Shown: one piece after another, positions 5,868 through 6,867 of the stretch
Position numbering within the stretch: the first letter of the stretch is position 1
How the letters are laid out: each line of letters starts with the position of its first letter
NCBI GenBank assembly: GCA_946413945.1
Contig: CAMKMR010000094.1
Coordinates: 1-6,867, forward strand
Source of the DNA: an uncultured Lachnospiraceae bacterium
GTDB lineage: Bacteria; Bacillota; Clostridia; Lachnospirales; Lachnospiraceae
DNA: 6,867 bases
Direction: 5' to 3'
Notes under the pieces: generated by a model
What the model saw: only the letters and a program-made list of their open reading frames with translations
What the model was told of the DNA's origin: nothing
Databases searched by the model: none
Made by a program: the position numbers and the translations under genes

Positions 5868-6809
5868 TTTTAATTTCATAACAAGTTCTGCGATATCTTC
5901 TGCCTTTTCAAAATTATAGCAAGGCACATCTGTTGTCTTTTGAACGAACTTTGAAAGAGTCTTTCCTGGTCCGATCTCTACAAATGCCTCTACTCCTGCC
6001 TCTACCATATAATTAATAGTATCTTCAAAGAGAACGCTGCTCTGAACTTGTCTTTCTAATAAAGCAGGGATATCTTCCTCTGCATTTTTCTCTCTTCCGA
6101 TAGCATTAAAGATAACTGGAAGAGCCATCTCGCCGAAATTTTCTGATGCAAATCTTTCGCGAAGCTTATCTCCAGCCGGCTTCATAAGTGAAGTATGGAA
6201 AGGTCCGCTTACCTTAACCGGAAGTACGCGCTTTGCACCAAGTTCCTTCATTACTTCTGCTGCTCTATCAACTGCCTTTGCATCACCTGATACTGTGATC
6301 TGTCCAGGGCAGTTAAAGTTAGCTGGTTCTGCAATATTAAATTCTTCACCAGCGAGTTCTTCTTTAACCTTAGCACAGCCTTCTCTAACCTTATCTGCTG
6401 CAAGTCCAAGAACTGCGATCATCTTGCAGTCTCTTCCTAAAACAGCATTCTGCATTGACTCACCTCTGAATCTTACAAGGCTGATAACCTGGTCATCTCC
6501 GAAAACACCAGCTGCATTAAGAGCTGAATATTCTCCAAGAGAAAGACCTGCTGCCATATCCGGCCTTATTCCATTTTCAGCCAGAACCTTTGTAGCTCCA
6601 ACTGCAAATGCTACCATACATGGCTGTGTATACTGAGTTTCATTTAACTTCTCATCCGGTCCGTCAAAACAGATTGACTTAACGTCAAAACCTACATTTT
6701 CTGAAGCCTGATCCATAACAGCCTTAAATGTAGGATATGTATCATAAAGGTCTTTACCCATACCTACATACTGGGCACCCTGACCTGCATATAAAAATCC
6801 AATCTTCAT
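5865..6809 (-). CDS. fabD: Malonyl-CoA:ACP transacylase FabD
   Basis: Transfers the malonyl group from CoA to acyl carrier protein, supplying the elongation substrate of type II fatty-acid synthesis. It has 314 residues, close to the family's usual 305-320. The start is GFLYAGQGAQYVGMG with oxyanion-hole Gln10. The nucleophile is Ser90 in GLSLGEYSAL, where the common GHSLGE has Leu instead of His. Substrate-carboxylate Arg115 lies in VRFRGESMQ, His205 in SGPFHTSLM is the catalytic base, and VEIGPGKTLS is near the C-terminus. All catalytic residues are kept. ATG 6809 has AAGGAA at 6817-6822 with 7-nt spacing. It is the most upstream complete gene in view. The genuine sequence stops about 22 bases before the ATG, where adapter begins, so its promoter or preceding gene is not visible. 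Confidence 0.97.
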   Translation of the reverse strand: MKIGFLYAGQGAQYVGMGKDLYDTYPTFKAVMDQASENVGFDVKSICFDGPDEKLNETQYTQPCMVAFAVGATKVLAENGIRPDMAAGLSLGEYSALNAAGVFGDDQVISLVRFRGESMQNAVLGRDCKMIAVLGLAADKVREGCAKVKEELAGEEFNIAEPANFNCPGQITVSGDAKAVDRAAEVMKELGAKRVLPVKVSGPFHTSLMKPAGDKLRERFASENFGEMALPVIFNAIGREKNAEEDIPALLERQVQSSVLFEDTINYMVEAGVEAFVEIGPGKTLSKFVQKTTDVPCYNFEKAEDIAELVMKLK

Positions 6810-6831
6810 TTTTTATTTCCTTTTTTATCTT

Positions 6832-6867
6832 AGAGCACACGTCTGAACTCCAGTCAGACGTGTGCTC
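6832..6867. other. Illumina TruSeq adapter sequence at the contig end (artifact)
   Basis: Bases 6832-6856 match the TruSeq index-adapter core (AGAGCACACGTC, then TGAACTCCAGTCA). Bases 6854-6867 are the reverse-complement adapter (TCAGACGTGTGCTC). Together they form a perfect 14-bp inverted repeat (6833-6846 and 6854-6867) with a 7-nt loop. The match comes from knowledge of the adapter. It is a library or assembly artifact, not a hairpin of the organism. Confidence 0.97.

Noticed and set aside
6833..6867. Perfect 14-bp hairpin that could pass for a transcription terminator or operator upstream of fabD
   Set aside because: Both arms are Illumina TruSeq adapter sequence in opposite orientations, so it is an artifact.

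Overview
The window reads as a low-GC Gram-positive chromosome fragment, most likely from an anaerobic Clostridia/Lachnospiraceae-type bacterium. This is inferred from the AT-rich spacers, the strong AGGAGG-type ribosome sites, the TTG and GTG starts, the fab gene order, and the style of the histidine kinase and small alarmone synthetase. All credible genes lie on the minus strand, so transcription runs from high to low coordinates. I could not run a database search; genus-level placement is not supported.

Region 1 (about 2758-6831) is the 3' part of a type II fatty-acid synthesis operon: fabD, fabG, fabF, fabZ and a MarR-family regulator gene. fabF, fabZ and marR are packed with gaps of 1-2 nt, and each of fabZ and marR has its Shine-Dalgarno sequence inside the preceding gene. 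A strong hairpin terminator (2758-2794) closes the operon. The promoter and any fabH, acpP or fabK genes would lie beyond the right edge. FabD makes malonyl-ACP, FabF condenses it with acyl-ACP, FabG reduces the ketone and FabZ dehydrates. The enoyl reductase is not in view. The MarR protein is placed like a FabT-type lipid-responsive repressor.

Region 2 (2499-2757) is an AT-rich regulatory spacer with a candidate -10 element and two direct repeats of about one helical turn.

Region 3 (1-2498) carries a RelQ-like small (p)ppGpp synthetase, an OmpR-type response regulator and a membrane histidine kinase. The kinase is cut by the left edge before the end of its ATP-binding domain. Regulator and kinase overlap by 4 nt. 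No terminator separates the synthetase from the regulator, so all three could share a transcript.

The last 36 bases (6832-6867) are not biological. They match the Illumina TruSeq adapter followed by its reverse complement, so the contig ends in library adapter. I found no mobile element, CRISPR array, RNA gene or convincing new system. The best biological leads are the helically phased direct repeats near the alarmone synthetase and regulator genes, the regulator-last fab operon without accB, and a 12-bp inverted repeat flanking fabG.
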